Of a stretch of 20,239 nt of DNA, positions 1 through 7,535 are shown piece by piece. Each line of letters opens with the position of its first letter. Positions within the stretch are counted from its first letter, which is position 1. The notes below the pieces were generated by a model. That model made no database searches, was not told the DNA's origin, and was given only the letters and a program-made list of their open reading frames with translations. This DNA is from Pseudomonadota bacterium. GTDB taxonomy: Bacteria; Pseudomonadota; Alphaproteobacteria; Micropepsales; Micropepsaceae. The DNA is taken from the NCBI GenBank assembly GCA_021808875.1, contig JAKBAU010000025.1, positions 1 to 20,239 of the forward strand. Reading direction: 5' to 3'. The translations under genes were made by a program, and so were the position numbers.

Positions 1-348
1 AGGATGTCATATCCAAGGATGCGCGATTGATCCCCCCGGGAAGTGACAGCGCGCTTGCAGTGCAGAAAATCGGCGATGTGCCAACGGTGTTGAATTGTCT
101 CGGCTCACCGCTTCGCCGGGTCAGATCTCAACGGAAATCATCACCCGCATCTTGACGAACCAGATGTCGCGATAGTGGACCAGCAATTTCAGTTTGAGGG
201 ATGCCGACGCCATCGACCAGTTCTCCAAAAGCCAAGACGTCGATGCATAGCGTTGGTATAAAATTGGCGAAAGCGTTGGCGCAATGCACGAGGGCAATGA
301 CGCCTCATCGATTGAAATGACCGAGTTCCAAGGTGTTGGTGGGGGAAT
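1..348. other. Putative chromosomal flank outside the island, no confident gene
   Basis: I see no convincing gene here. A minus-strand frame can be read across about 120-320 and ends in a stop near 125, but it has no clear ribosome binding site with a family match, and I do not recognise the translated residues. Because this stretch lies on the 3' side of the truncated tRNA-Ser copy, the usual geometry of tRNA-directed integration places it in the pre-insertion chromosome or in an older neighbouring element. That placement is inference. Confidence 0.3.
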
Positions 349-414
349 TGGCGGAGGGGATGAGATTCGAACTCACGGTACGGGTTGACCCCGTACAACG
401 GTTTAGCAAACCGA
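349..414 (-). repeat. tRNA-Ser(GCT) 3' fragment, putative attachment site of an integrative element
   Basis: On the minus strand the sequence folds as the 3' two-thirds of a serine tRNA. It has an anticodon loop reading TTGCTAA with anticodon GCT (bases 405-407 on the plus strand), a long variable arm typical of tRNA-Ser with a six-base TACGGG/CCCGTA stem, a T arm with TTCGAAT loop, and an acceptor strand ending CCCCTCCG then CCA at 349-351. No matching 5' acceptor strand or D arm lies upstream (plus-strand 415-480), so this is not a whole gene. Such 3' tRNA copies are left at one end of elements integrated by tyrosine recombinases. The island then extends to higher coordinates. The intact tRNA and the integrase are not in this window. 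Confidence 0.75.
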
Positions 415-427
415 TTCACGGGGTAGT

Positions 428-533
428 CGGCACAATGGCTTACGCGGCGACCATCGTCAGAACAATAGGTTAGCGAGTGCATGAAGCGCACGTCCGGCAC
501 GGTCGGCACAAAGGTCGGCACAGGGATCGGCAC
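428..533 (+). repeat. Five short CGGCAC repeats beside the attachment site
   Basis: The hexamer CGGCAC occurs at 428, 495, 504, 516 and 528, the last four spaced 9, 12 and 12 bases apart. Most copies are embedded in the longer form GTCGGCACA. They lie 15 to 120 bases from the tRNA-Ser fragment on its island side. Clustered direct repeats at this distance from a core site are what integrase arm-type binding sites look like, but they could equally be the relic of a repetitive coding end (Val-Gly-Thr repeats in one plus-strand frame). Function is inference. Confidence 0.4.
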
Positions 534-680
534 AAATCAGACTGATGTTGGCGGTTCGTTCAAACAACAGGTTCACATTATGTTCTGCATCGCAGAACTG
601 CCCTATGGCGGTGTCTATGCCGCTGCTCCGCCTACGCCATTCCCTCGTGTCATGCGGCGCGGCCCGCTACAAGGTGACGG

Positions 681-1055
681 CTAGCGTCCAGTCAACAACC
701 TATCGAGGTCATCAAGCGCTACCTTGAGTTTGTCAGCCACATCGCCGACGGACGACCCCAGCAGCCAGCGGTTCAGCGTTGTGTTTGCGGGGCGCGAACT
801 CTCGGCGGCAGCGCGTGCCAGGGCCTGCGCCTTAGGGTTGTGCGTTACTTCGACCCTATCAGCGAGGTCCGATGCAGCGGCATAGGCCAGCGCGAGGGGG
901 CCCAGCGCCTCATGCAGCCGGTCGCGTAGCTCCTCGGCAAGCTGCCTCGCCTTGCGCGGCTTCGCCGCATCGCCGGGCGATCCGAGCTTGCGGACGGCTT
1001 CTGCGAGGTCTGCGACCGACCGCGGCTTGGCCGGTGGCTTGGGCTGTTGGGTCAT
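681..1055 (-). CDS. Hypothetical protein, third gene of the PIN operon
   Basis: This 124-residue protein is not one I recognise. It is alanine-, arginine- and leucine-rich with a proline/lysine-rich N-terminus and looks almost entirely alpha-helical. Its start codon overlaps the stop of the upstream PIN gene in an ATGA arrangement, which implies translational coupling and cotranscription. The end of the protein has alternating acidic and hydrophobic residues (VADKLKVALDDLDRLL) that could form an amphipathic helix. No catalytic motif, signal peptide or membrane segment is visible. It is the last gene of the operon before the attachment site. A role as partner or antitoxin of the PIN protein is possible from position alone. 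Confidence 0.65.
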   Translation of the reverse strand: MTQQPKPPAKPRSVADLAEAVRKLGSPGDAAKPRKARQLAEELRDRLHEALGPLALAYAAASDLADRVEVTHNPKAQALARAAAESSRPANTTLNRWLLGSSVGDVADKLKVALDDLDRLLTGR

Positions 1056-1816
1056 GAACCAGACGGCTTACGCGGCGCCGGAAGCCTAGGCACATTGCCG
1101 CTATTACCCGACGTCGGCGACGCCGGTAGCTGAATGTCGGTGACTAAGTTGGGCAGCGTCAGGCGCACGACATTCGGTGGCCCCGCTGGCGGCGGAGTCG
1201 CGGCTGAAGTGCTCGGCCCCCTGTGGCCGATTACTCCGCGTTGAGCAGACGCTGGTAGCGGTAGCCTCGGGTCCGAGTGTAGTGGCCTTATTCTGGAGAG
1301 CGCGATGAGGCGCTTGGCCAATGGATCATCACGGCACGCGTCGCACCAAGTCTCGAGCGCTAGGAGTGACACCGTCTTGCCTTCCGGCATTTTGCTCTTG
1401 CCGTTATCGAACGTATGGAACGCAGTCAAGGGGACGCCGTAGTCGGATGTCAGCACCAGCGCGCTGGCGAGATGGATCGCGTCAGGCGTCCCAACCTCGC
1501 GCCTGCTGCCCTGCTTAACGAACGGCAGACCCCGGATTTGCGCCGCGATCGCCATGACGTTCGGGTCAGCGCCGATGGGTATGATGCTGCCCTGGAAATC
1601 GTCAAGGAACTCGGCGAATGTGCCGTATTCAGCGCTCTTAAGCCGGTTGGATGGTATTTCGGCGATGGTGATGGAGGATGTGTAGATGGTACATTGGCCA
1701 TTGCGACTCTCGTCCAGGAACTGTTGGATATGCTCGACATGGGCGCCGTGCTTATCCTGCTCGTCATTCAGGTGCGCTATGAAAACGCAGGCATCCCAGT
1801 AGTAGTGCATCGACAC
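1052..1816 (-). CDS. PIN-domain ribonuclease-like protein with proline-rich tail
   Basis: The first ~150 residues form a PIN domain, a metal-dependent nuclease fold used by VapC-type toxins and other RNases. The acidic residues expected at the active site are all present: Asp8 in YWDACVFIAHLN, Glu53 in ITIAEIP, Asp112 in TPDAIHLASAL and Asp137 in FHTFDNG. After about residue 165 the sequence becomes low-complexity and rich in proline, serine and threonine, ending near residue 254. That tail is unusual, since VapC proteins are normally about 130-150 residues. The gene begins one base after the stop of the 285-aa gene and its stop overlaps the start of the 124-aa gene, so the three are one transcriptional unit. 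The nuclease call is firm at fold level; target and biological role are unknown. Confidence 0.85.
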   Translation of the reverse strand: MSMHYYWDACVFIAHLNDEQDKHGAHVEHIQQFLDESRNGQCTIYTSSITIAEIPSNRLKSAEYGTFAEFLDDFQGSIIPIGADPNVMAIAAQIRGLPFVKQGSRREVGTPDAIHLASALVLTSDYGVPLTAFHTFDNGKSKMPEGKTVSLLALETWCDACRDDPLAKRLIALSRIRPLHSDPRLPLPASAQRGVIGHRGPSTSAATPPPAGPPNVVRLTLPNLVTDIQLPASPTSGNSGNVPRLPAPRKPSGS

Positions 1817-2641
1817 CTAGTTCCAGTCCTCCGCCGGATCCGAATCCGGAATATCAAATGCACCGCGCCAGCGCCCTAGGTTTGCGTTGGAGGCGGATTT
1901 AACCGGCTGGATTGATGTGATCTCGAGCCGCTCTGGCAAGCCAGATGACGCCCCGTAGTGCGCCCGACCGTAGGCCAGGACGCGGCGCTTGAGCGCGAGG
2001 CGGATCTCCGGCATCTCCAATGCGCTAACAGTGCACACGATTTGCTTACCCCCCGCCGACAACACGAGAACGCCCTTCCAGAGCTCTCCGCGTAGGTCGA
2101 CCTCCTCAAGCCTGCCCTCAAATGACCCGTAAGCGACGCCGACAAACCTGACGTCGCGGCCCTTCTTTTCAGCCTCAATTTCCAGAACCAGTGAGCGGGC
2201 CCGCTTCCCCAGCATCTCGTCTAGACGGATGATGTTACCACTGGTCGACTTGAGCTCTCCGAAGGCGAACGAGTGACCACTGCCGTTATTCAGCGCCGCG
2301 ATTTCGCGCACCACTGGCAGCGAAAGCAACCGCGCACTTGGTCGGTTATCGCGCACTGCCTGCACGGCATCCTCGAAGTAGTCGAGGCCGGAGCAGGGCA
2401 CCGATCCTGGCAGGTAGACCTGTTCTCGCACGCTGGCCGTCGCCGTGTTTTTGCGGAGGTCCGTCAGCAGCAGCTTGTGCCGTCTACGCCCATTTACCGC
2501 CTTATCCGATGACCGGATGCCCTTGAGGAACGAGGTGAGCTTGCGGGCGAACACGTCCGCGTCCACCTCGTCGTTGAACTCTTCGAGGCCGTGCAGCGTC
2601 AGAGTGAGTTCCCGTCGTTCGACCATCTCGGCCGCCACCAT
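1817..2641 (-). CDS. Uncharacterised protein, first gene of the PIN operon
   Basis: The frame is open from 2674, but the ATG at 2641 has AGGA five bases upstream, so I prefer a 274-residue product; ATG 2626 is another option. The N-terminal half is charged (TLTLHGLEEFNDEVDADVFA), with a Lys/Arg-rich stretch near residues 40-60. The C-terminal half contains a beta-rich module, roughly from VAYGSFEGRLEEV to LPERLEITSI, with alternating glycine and hydrophobic residues suggesting a small barrel that could bind nucleic acid. That resemblance is from memory and weak. The stop directly abuts the start of the PIN gene, which argues for a stoichiometric partner or inhibitor of the nuclease. I do not recognise a named family. 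Confidence 0.75.
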   Translation of the reverse strand: MVAAEMVERRELTLTLHGLEEFNDEVDADVFARKLTSFLKGIRSSDKAVNGRRRHKLLLTDLRKNTATASVREQVYLPGSVPCSGLDYFEDAVQAVRDNRPSARLLSLPVVREIAALNNGSGHSFAFGELKSTSGNIIRLDEMLGKRARSLVLEIEAEKKGRDVRFVGVAYGSFEGRLEEVDLRGELWKGVLVLSAGGKQIVCTVSALEMPEIRLALKRRVLAYGRAHYGASSGLPERLEITSIQPVKSASNANLGRWRGAFDIPDSDPAEDWN

Positions 2642-2799
2642 CCCTTTCCTACACCTAACCCTATTTCGGTCCACCGCGCCATAGGGCTACCATTGCGCAA
2701 GGATTACCTACCAAAGTCCTTGCCTCTCAATAGCCTCCGCCGATTCGTTCCTAGGACCGCTCATAATGCTTCGCCCGACCTTCTCAGGCTCCCTCTAAC

Positions 2800-3237
2800 C
2801 GGCAGTCACCTGTTTTATGGCGATAACCTGCAAATCCTTCGGGAGCATATCCCCGAGGTGAGCGTCGACCTGGTCTATCTCGATCCGCTCTTTAATTCGG
2901 ACGCAAACTACAACGTTCTTTTCAAGGCGCCGACCGGCGAGCAGCCCCAGGCTCAGGTTGAGGCCTTCGAGGACACTGGAACGCCAATGCCGAGCAAGCC
3001 TTCGACGAGGTGACGACCAGCGAGTATCCGACGCAGAAGCCGGTTGCCCTGCTGGCGCGCGTCATCGCGGCCTCATCGAGAAAGGGCGATGTGGTCCTAG
3101 ATCCGTTTTGTGCCTGCCGGACCTCGATACACGCCGCCCAAAAGCTCGAGCGCAAGTGGGTTGGCATCGTCGTCACCCACCTGGCCATTTTCCTGATCGA
3201 GAAGCGGCTCAAGGACGCCTTCCCCAGCATCGCCTAA
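2800..3237 (+). pseudogene. Decayed DNA methyltransferase part of a methyltransferase-endonuclease fusion
   Basis: The fragment keeps recognisable Mod-type methyltransferase pieces in the wrong arrangement. The frame through LFYGDNLQIL and DLVYLDPLFNSDANYNVLF matches the catalytic region, where motif IV should be DPPF/DPPY but reads DPLF. A one- or two-base lesion near 2970 shifts the frame: the continuation WNANAEQAFDEV is in another frame. About 200 residues are then missing, and the sequence resumes at EYPTQKPVALLARVIAASS and VLDPFCACRTS, where the S-adenosylmethionine loop should read DPFCGCGT. The frame stops at 3237, just before the endonuclease part. With two damaged motifs, a deletion and at least two frame breaks, it cannot be an active enzyme. 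No clear native start survives, so the left boundary is approximate. Confidence 0.8.
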
Positions 3238-3241
3238 TACT

Positions 3242-3706
3242 GTGCACGGAACCCCTAAGGACGTCGGTGGCGCCCAGGCGCTCGCGGCGGCCGACAAATA
3301 TCAGTTCCGGTGGTGGGCCGTTAGCCTGGTCGACGCGGTGCCATTCGGCGGCAAAAAGAAGGGTTCGGACGGCGGTATCGACGGCATCGTCTACTTCAAG
3401 CCGGATGGCAAAGTTACGGAACGGGCGCTGGTCTCAGTGAGAGGCGGCGCCAATGTAGGGGTCGCCATGGTCAAAGACTTGATAGCCACGGTCGCGCACG
3501 AGAAAGCCAAGATAGGCGTATTCATCACCCTGACTTCGCCGACCAAGCCCATGACCGTCGAGGCGGCCAAAGCGGGGTTCTACGAGCCGCCGCACCACGC
3601 CCAAATACCCAAGGTTCAGATTTTGACGGTCGCGCAACTTTTCGAGGAGCACAAGCCGCAGATCCCCATGATCACAAGCGTGTTCAAGAAAGCTGGCAAG
3701 GAATAG
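3242..3706 (+). CDS. Surviving endonuclease-like C-terminal domain of the broken restriction-modification fusion
   Basis: This 154-residue frame begins at a GTG (VHGTPKDVGGAQALA) and carries a restriction-endonuclease-like module. KYQFRWWAVSLVDA leads into GSDGGIDGIVYF, with an Asp at the expected catalytic position, followed by ERALVSVRGG where active relatives have a V-K-G/S motif (Q/E-x-K type), so the catalytic Lys appears replaced by Arg. In related proteins this domain is fused behind the methyltransferase just upstream. Here a frame break at 3232-3242 (stop after KDAFPSIA) separates the two. It is probably part of the same pseudogene rather than an independent protein, since no good ribosome binding site precedes the GTG. 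Domain assignment is moderately sure; activity is doubtful. Confidence 0.6.
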   Translation: MHGTPKDVGGAQALAAADKYQFRWWAVSLVDAVPFGGKKKGSDGGIDGIVYFKPDGKVTERALVSVRGGANVGVAMVKDLIATVAHEKAKIGVFITLTSPTKPMTVEAAKAGFYEPPHHAQIPKVQILTVAQLFEEHKPQIPMITSVFKKAGKE

Positions 3707-3919
3707 GACGCCCAGCCATCGCTGCTATGGGGCCAATTAGCTTCCAGCCGTCTACGTGCATCTATCCCCTTGTAATTGATCCATTTTCTGGCTAGATAAC
3801 CGCTCCCGGAACGGAGACCTTCATGCCTGCCTGCAATGGAATAGGTGACCACTCCACCTCCCGCAGGTAGCCAGCCAGGCCGCCTGCGTGTCCCGATTCG
3901 CAGGAAAGGTAGGCCGATT

Positions 3920-6900
3920 ATGTCAACCAACGACGACGACATTGCGGGCGGCGATGGTCGAGCTGATGTGGAGCGCAGGAAGCGGCAACGCAGCATCCGG
4001 TCGCGTTACGCGAGGGACGGAGAACACCTCCCTGGCGTCAGAGATTTGATTTTGGGCTGCTCCTTGCTCGGTTCCGACATCTGGCAGGATGCAGGCGCAT
4101 GGGCCACCCGCGTGCTGCCGCGCATCCCAACTGCGACAGAATCAGGCGCCCGCCTCGCCTCCGCAGTTTCTCAGCTCACCGTCGAGCCATCGCTGGCCGA
4201 ATATCGGCGCGCGATTGATGCCCTGTCGGCGGCCAACGGTATCAATGATATCGACATCCCGATGCTCTCCGCCCGTCTGGATTTCTACGCGGCAAGCAGC
4301 GGCTGCGCATCCGCGAGCCTGCGTGTAGCAATGCATGCTGATCGGCTCGCCCGCGCCGTCGACTGTCCGAGCGATGAGGCGGCCTTGCTGTTCGAGGCCG
4401 CACTGGGTTGGGTTTCTGTTGCTGCCAATCCCCGGCCATCCAGCGACCTGGCGCGGCGCGCGGGGCTGCTGGAGGGAACGCGCGCCGAGGCCGCAACATC
4501 GGGATCTGTGGCCGTGCGCGAAATCCTGCATGCCGCGGAAGCAGAGGCGGCCACCATCATCGAGCCGCACCGGCAGTCACCGCCGCACGACCCGATCCGC
4601 CGCGATCGACGCACGACGACGATGGAGGCCCGCGCCCTGGATGTGGACTGCGACCTCGGCGAAATCCTTGAGCAGGCCAACACGAAGCGGGATGCCGCGG
4701 TCGTGGTGGTGCCTGCTGTAGGTGGCGCAGAAACCACTGAAGGACGGCGGATCAAGACCGCATACGAGAGCAGCATCGGACGCGCCCTGCCGCTGCCGAC
4801 CGTGCCCGACCTGGCGCCGATGCGCGCTGCGCTGGCCTTCGAGTTCCCGCATGCTATCGCTGTTGTTGACAACATCCTTGGTGAGCTGCACGGCCGCGAG
4901 CATGTCAGATTGCGCCCACTCGTCCTTGTCGGCGAGCCTGGGTGCGGGAAGACGTCGTTTGCCGCCCGCCTGCTCGAGCTGCTCGGCATCCATTTCCAGG
5001 TCTACAACTGTGGTGCCGCCGCTGACTCCTCGATCGCGGGTACCCCCCGACAATGGAGTTCTGGGGCCCCTGCGCGTTGCGTCGATCTGGCGCTTCGATA
5101 CAAAACGGCGGCGCCCGGGATCATTCTCGACGAACTCGCCAGGGCCGCCATAGAGGTCGGGAAGGTTGCCCTCCCCGCCCTCCGAACCGTGCTGGCGGAT
5201 CTCCCGCACACGGCTCTCCAGTCGGTGGTTTTACCTTCAAGAGGACTGGCTGACCGCATCCCGGGCTCCTTGCAGGCTGAACAACCCGAGTTTGGCAAAA
5301 TAGGCGTTTGGCCATCGCACATGATCGGCCCCGTGTCTCTTCGATATTCCCTCCAGCCGCTGCTGGCGCCGCAGAATGCTCCGCAACCGGCGGCGCACCC
5401 AGCCGTCCACGAACCGGAAGGTCGGACGATAGCTGTGCTGGAAGTAACCAAACCAGCCCCGAAGGACCGGATTGATGTCCGCGATTACCATGGCAAGCGC
5501 TTTCCCCACATTCCGCCCCGTCTTCGAGCGGATCGTATCCTTCAGCTTGTCCAGGCTCTTCTTACGCGGCCAGCGACGGTCGCGCTCGAAGTGGTAGCCG
5601 AGGAAATCGAATCCGTCCGTCCGGGCGTCCACCACCTTTGTCTTGACCGGGTGCAACGTCAGACCGGCTTTCTCTGTCCAGTCCCGCACCACTCCAAGCG
5701 CTTCGGCGGCTTGCTGTGGGCTTCGGCACAGCACCACGAAATCGTCCGCGTATCGCACCGTCTCGAACCCTTGTCCGGCCATCAAGCGGTCCAGCGGGTC
5801 CAAGTAGATGTTGCTCAGCAACGGCGAGATCACCGCACCCTGAGGCGTGCCCTGGTCCGGCACCCATTCACGGGTGTCTTCCAGCACACTCTGGCCGAGA
5901 AACGCCTCAACCAGTTTCAGGATCCGGCCATCGGCCACCTTGCACGCCACGAGGGCCAGCAGGCGGTCTTTCGGGATCGCGTCGAAGTAGCTCTTGAGAT
6001 CGGCGTCAACAACGTGGATATATCCCGCTTTCAGCAGTTCATCCACGCGGCGCAGGGCATCCTTGCATCCCATGCCCGGCCTGAACCCATAGCTTTGTGC
6101 GGCGAAGTCCCGCTCGTATATCGGTTCCAGCACCATGCGCAACGCCGTCTGGACCACCCTGTCCTGGATGGTCGGTATGCCCAAGGGACGCATCTCCTGA
6201 CTTCCCGGCTTCGGAATGAAGTGCCTCCGGATCGCCTGAGGGCGGTAAGTGCCCATCCTCAGACTCTCACTCAGCCGTTCCAGGTTCGTGTCCAGTTGGC
6301 TCGCGTACTCTTCGATGCTCACGTGATCCACACCCGCCGCGCCGCGATTGACCTTTACCGCGGCAAACGCCGCCCGCAGCGTGGCGATGGGATAGAGCTT
6401 GTCGATCAGGCTATGCCATTTGCCGCCTTTGACCCCTTGTTCCAGGGTCGCCAGCATCCGCTCCGTCCAGACCGTCGGTTCGGCCCTCGGCTGTCCATGC
6501 CTCGCCTCTCCGGCTCTTTTACCCGGGGTGGTCCCCGGGATTGTCACCGGTGTTTGTCCATCCGTTCCAGTCATCGCGTCTCCACCTTCCTGCCCCCCTT
6601 CGCTCCCCCGGCGTTACCCGGCTTCGACGCTACTATGGAGGCTCTGACTCCCGCGCGTGGGACCGGCTTCCGGCCTGGATGGCCTTCCGCTGTTACCCCC
6701 TGCGATCGGACGCGCGGGTCTCTTCGCTTCACGTACCGCACCTTCCGGACTCTCCGTCTCCAACCACCGCACCGCTCCCGCCGATCGCTTTGTCACCTGT
6801 CCTGTCAGCGTCGAGGGCTTCCCGTTTGTCTCGGGTCTGGGCTTCGCCGGTCCACCGGAGGCTCGCCAGACAGCACGGCCGAATCGAGTTCGTCATCCTA

Positions 6901-7441
6901 CGGATTGTCCGTTCGCCTCGCGTTGCTCCCCACGCCACCTCACGGCAACGCAGTTACGGTCGGCTACAGGACGGAAACAGGTTTCCCTGAAGGGGACTTT
7001 CACCTCTCTGATGTGATACGCTTGCGAACGCACGATGGCCGGAGGAATGGCCGGTTAACGGATGCTCTCCATGGGTTTCTCGAGCCAGCGTCCGCAAGCC
7101 GCTACATGGATGTCTATTTCGAGAGCGAATGCGACGTCAGCCATGTGATCTGGCTCGGGACGGCCAATGACCTCGACAGCGTGCCCGCCTCCCTCCGCGA
7201 CCGCATGCGCATCCTCCGCATGCCGTCGCCGGGCCCCGGCCACCTGTCCTTGCTGGCGCCTGCGCTGCTGCGCCGCGCCGTCGCTGAGCGCGGGTTGCCG
7301 CAAGCATGGGCCACGCCGTTCGATGGCCTGGAGATGGACGCGCTGGCGTCCGCGTGGAAGGGCGGATCTCTCCGCAAGCTGCGGCGGCTGGTCGACGGAA
7401 TCCTCGCCGCCCGCGACCGGCCAGTGGGTGCGCTGTCCTAA
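3920..7441 (+). CDS. Lon-like AAA+ ATPase gene interrupted by an antisense group II intron
   Basis: The real coding parts are 3920-5149 and 7034-7441; joined they give about 545 residues. I prefer the ATG at 3920 (MSTNDDD, GGAAAGG upstream) over the GTG at 3845. The product is an AAA+ ATPase resembling the Lon ATPase module. Walker A is GEPGCGKTSFA (about residues 338-348) and Walker B is GIILDE (400-405). After the intron come a sensor-1-like GTANDLDSVP and the arginine-finger region LRDRMRI, then a lid domain. No substrate-binding LON domain or Ser-Lys protease domain is present. The N-terminal ~250 residues are unrecognised. At the splice point the halves join as LDELARAA + DGRRNGRLTDALHGFLEP, matching the family. 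The intron (5150-7033) is 1884 bases, a multiple of three with no stop in this frame, so the open frame formally encodes 1173 residues (1198 from GTG 3845). The inserted 628 residues are not a real domain and probably inactivate the ATPase. Confidence 0.8.
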   Translation: MSTNDDDIAGGDGRADVERRKRQRSIRSRYARDGEHLPGVRDLILGCSLLGSDIWQDAGAWATRVLPRIPTATESGARLASAVSQLTVEPSLAEYRRAIDALSAANGINDIDIPMLSARLDFYAASSGCASASLRVAMHADRLARAVDCPSDEAALLFEAALGWVSVAANPRPSSDLARRAGLLEGTRAEAATSGSVAVREILHAAEAEAATIIEPHRQSPPHDPIRRDRRTTTMEARALDVDCDLGEILEQANTKRDAAVVVVPAVGGAETTEGRRIKTAYESSIGRALPLPTVPDLAPMRAALAFEFPHAIAVVDNILGELHGREHVRLRPLVLVGEPGCGKTSFAARLLELLGIHFQVYNCGAAADSSIAGTPRQWSSGAPARCVDLALRYKTAAPGIILDELARAAIEVGKVALPALRTVLADLPHTALQSVVLPSRGLADRIPGSLQAEQPEFGKIGVWPSHMIGPVSLRYSLQPLLAPQNAPQPAAHPAVHEPEGRTIAVLEVTKPAPKDRIDVRDYHGKRFPHIPPRLRADRILQLVQALLTRPATVALEVVAEEIESVRPGVHHLCLDRVQRQTGFLCPVPHHSKRFGGLLWASAQHHEIVRVSHRLEPLSGHQAVQRVQVDVAQQRRDHRTLRRALVRHPFTGVFQHTLAEKRLNQFQDPAIGHLARHEGQQAVFRDRVEVALEIGVNNVDISRFQQFIHAAQGILASHARPEPIALCGEVPLVYRFQHHAQRRLDHPVLDGRYAQGTHLLTSRLRNEVPPDRLRAVSAHPQTLTQPFQVRVQLARVLFDAHVIHTRRAAIDLYRGKRRPQRGDGIELVDQAMPFAAFDPLFQGRQHPLRPDRRFGPRLSMPRLSGSFTRGGPRDCHRCLSIRSSHRVSTFLPPFAPPALPGFDATMEALTPARGTGFRPGWPSAVTPCDRTRGSLRFTYRTFRTLRLQPPHRSRRSLCHLSCQRRGLPVCLGSGLRRSTGGSPDSTAESSSSSYGLSVRLALLPTPPHGNAVTVGYRTETGFPEGDFHLSDVIRLRTHDGRRNGRLTDALHGFLEPASASRYMDVYFESECDVSHVIWLGTANDLDSVPASLRDRMRILRMPSPGPGHLSLLAPALLRRAVAERGLPQAWATPFDGLEMDALASAWKGGSLRKLRRLVDGILAARDRPVGALS
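5150..5216 (-). ncRNA. Group II intron domains V and VI (ribozyme catalytic core and branch point)
   Basis: Reading on the minus strand, 5216 to 5184 forms a 33-base domain V hairpin beginning GAGCCGTGTGCGGG and closing GCACGGTTC, with the catalytic AGC triad in its first strand. From 5183 to 5150 domain VI can fold as a GAGG/CCTC lower stem, a GC/GA internal loop containing a bulged A, and a GGGAGG/CCTTCCC upper stem. The bulged A, eight bases from the intron end, is the expected branch point. Confidence 0.85.
5237..6574 (-). CDS. ltrA: Group II intron reverse transcriptase/maturase
   Basis: This 445-residue protein copies intron RNA into DNA during retrohoming and assists splicing. It shows the ordered reverse-transcriptase blocks: KNRGAAGVD-like block 1 (around residue 75), RPLGIPTIQDRVVQ (129-142), SYGFRPG (161-167), VVDADLKSYFDAI (188-200), GTPQGAVISPLLSNIYL (242-258) and the catalytic RYADDF (274-279). 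Thumb/maturase (domain X) follows, with a GIIM-type segment around RGWFGYFQHS, and the C-terminus ends near WPNAYFAKLGLFSL. I see no HNH endonuclease domain, so it likely belongs to an endonuclease-free lineage. The start ATG has AAGGTGGAG five to six bases upstream. Length and motif order are normal, so it is probably functional. Confidence 0.95.
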   Translation of the reverse strand: MTGTDGQTPVTIPGTTPGKRAGEARHGQPRAEPTVWTERMLATLEQGVKGGKWHSLIDKLYPIATLRAAFAAVKVNRGAAGVDHVSIEEYASQLDTNLERLSESLRMGTYRPQAIRRHFIPKPGSQEMRPLGIPTIQDRVVQTALRMVLEPIYERDFAAQSYGFRPGMGCKDALRRVDELLKAGYIHVVDADLKSYFDAIPKDRLLALVACKVADGRILKLVEAFLGQSVLEDTREWVPDQGTPQGAVISPLLSNIYLDPLDRLMAGQGFETVRYADDFVVLCRSPQQAAEALGVVRDWTEKAGLTLHPVKTKVVDARTDGFDFLGYHFERDRRWPRKKSLDKLKDTIRSKTGRNVGKALAMVIADINPVLRGWFGYFQHSYRPTFRFVDGWVRRRLRSILRRQQRLEGISKRHGADHVRWPNAYFAKLGLFSLQGARDAVSQSS

Positions 7442-7506
7442 CACCTACGCAGTCAGCAGTTTGATGTAGTAATCTTCAGCGCGCATTGTAGGTAGAAACG
7501 CAAAAA

Positions 7507-7535
7507 GCCGGGGCGCCCTCATCGGGCGCCCCGGC
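7507..7535 (-). terminator. Rho-independent terminator-like hairpin
   Basis: A perfect 12-base stem (GCCGGGGCGCCC at 7507-7518 against 7524-7535) with a five-base loop. On the minus strand the stem is followed directly by TTTTTG, which makes a textbook terminator for leftward transcription. On the plus strand no U run follows, so it would be a weaker terminator for the ATPase gene that ends at 7441. It would block leftward transcripts from entering that gene. Confidence 0.65.

Larger units (their letters stand above)
5150..7033 (-). mobile_element. Complete group II intron inserted antisense in the AAA+ ATPase gene
   Basis: On the minus strand the intron begins GTGCG (plus-strand complement 7029-7033), fitting the GUGYG 5' consensus, and ends CCTCTAT, fitting the 3' AY rule. 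Domain V and a domain VI helix with a bulged adenosine eight bases from the end precede the 3' boundary. A full-length reverse transcriptase/maturase lies inside; the 459 bases upstream of it hold domains I-III and part of IV. The boundaries are supported independently because deleting exactly this segment restores the ATPase frame and family-like residues. Being antisense to the host gene, it cannot splice out of that gene's mRNA. Structure looks intact, so it may still be mobile. Confidence 0.9.

Noticed and set aside
189..533. Minus-strand 114-codon frame containing NPYREFESHPLRQ
   Set aside because: The residues are the translation of the tRNA-Ser T arm and variable arm; it is a classic false protein from tRNA DNA.
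5237..7033. The 628 inserted residues of the 1198-codon frame as a novel protein domain
   Set aside because: They are the antisense translation of the group II intron; the intron ends and the ATPase join explain them fully.
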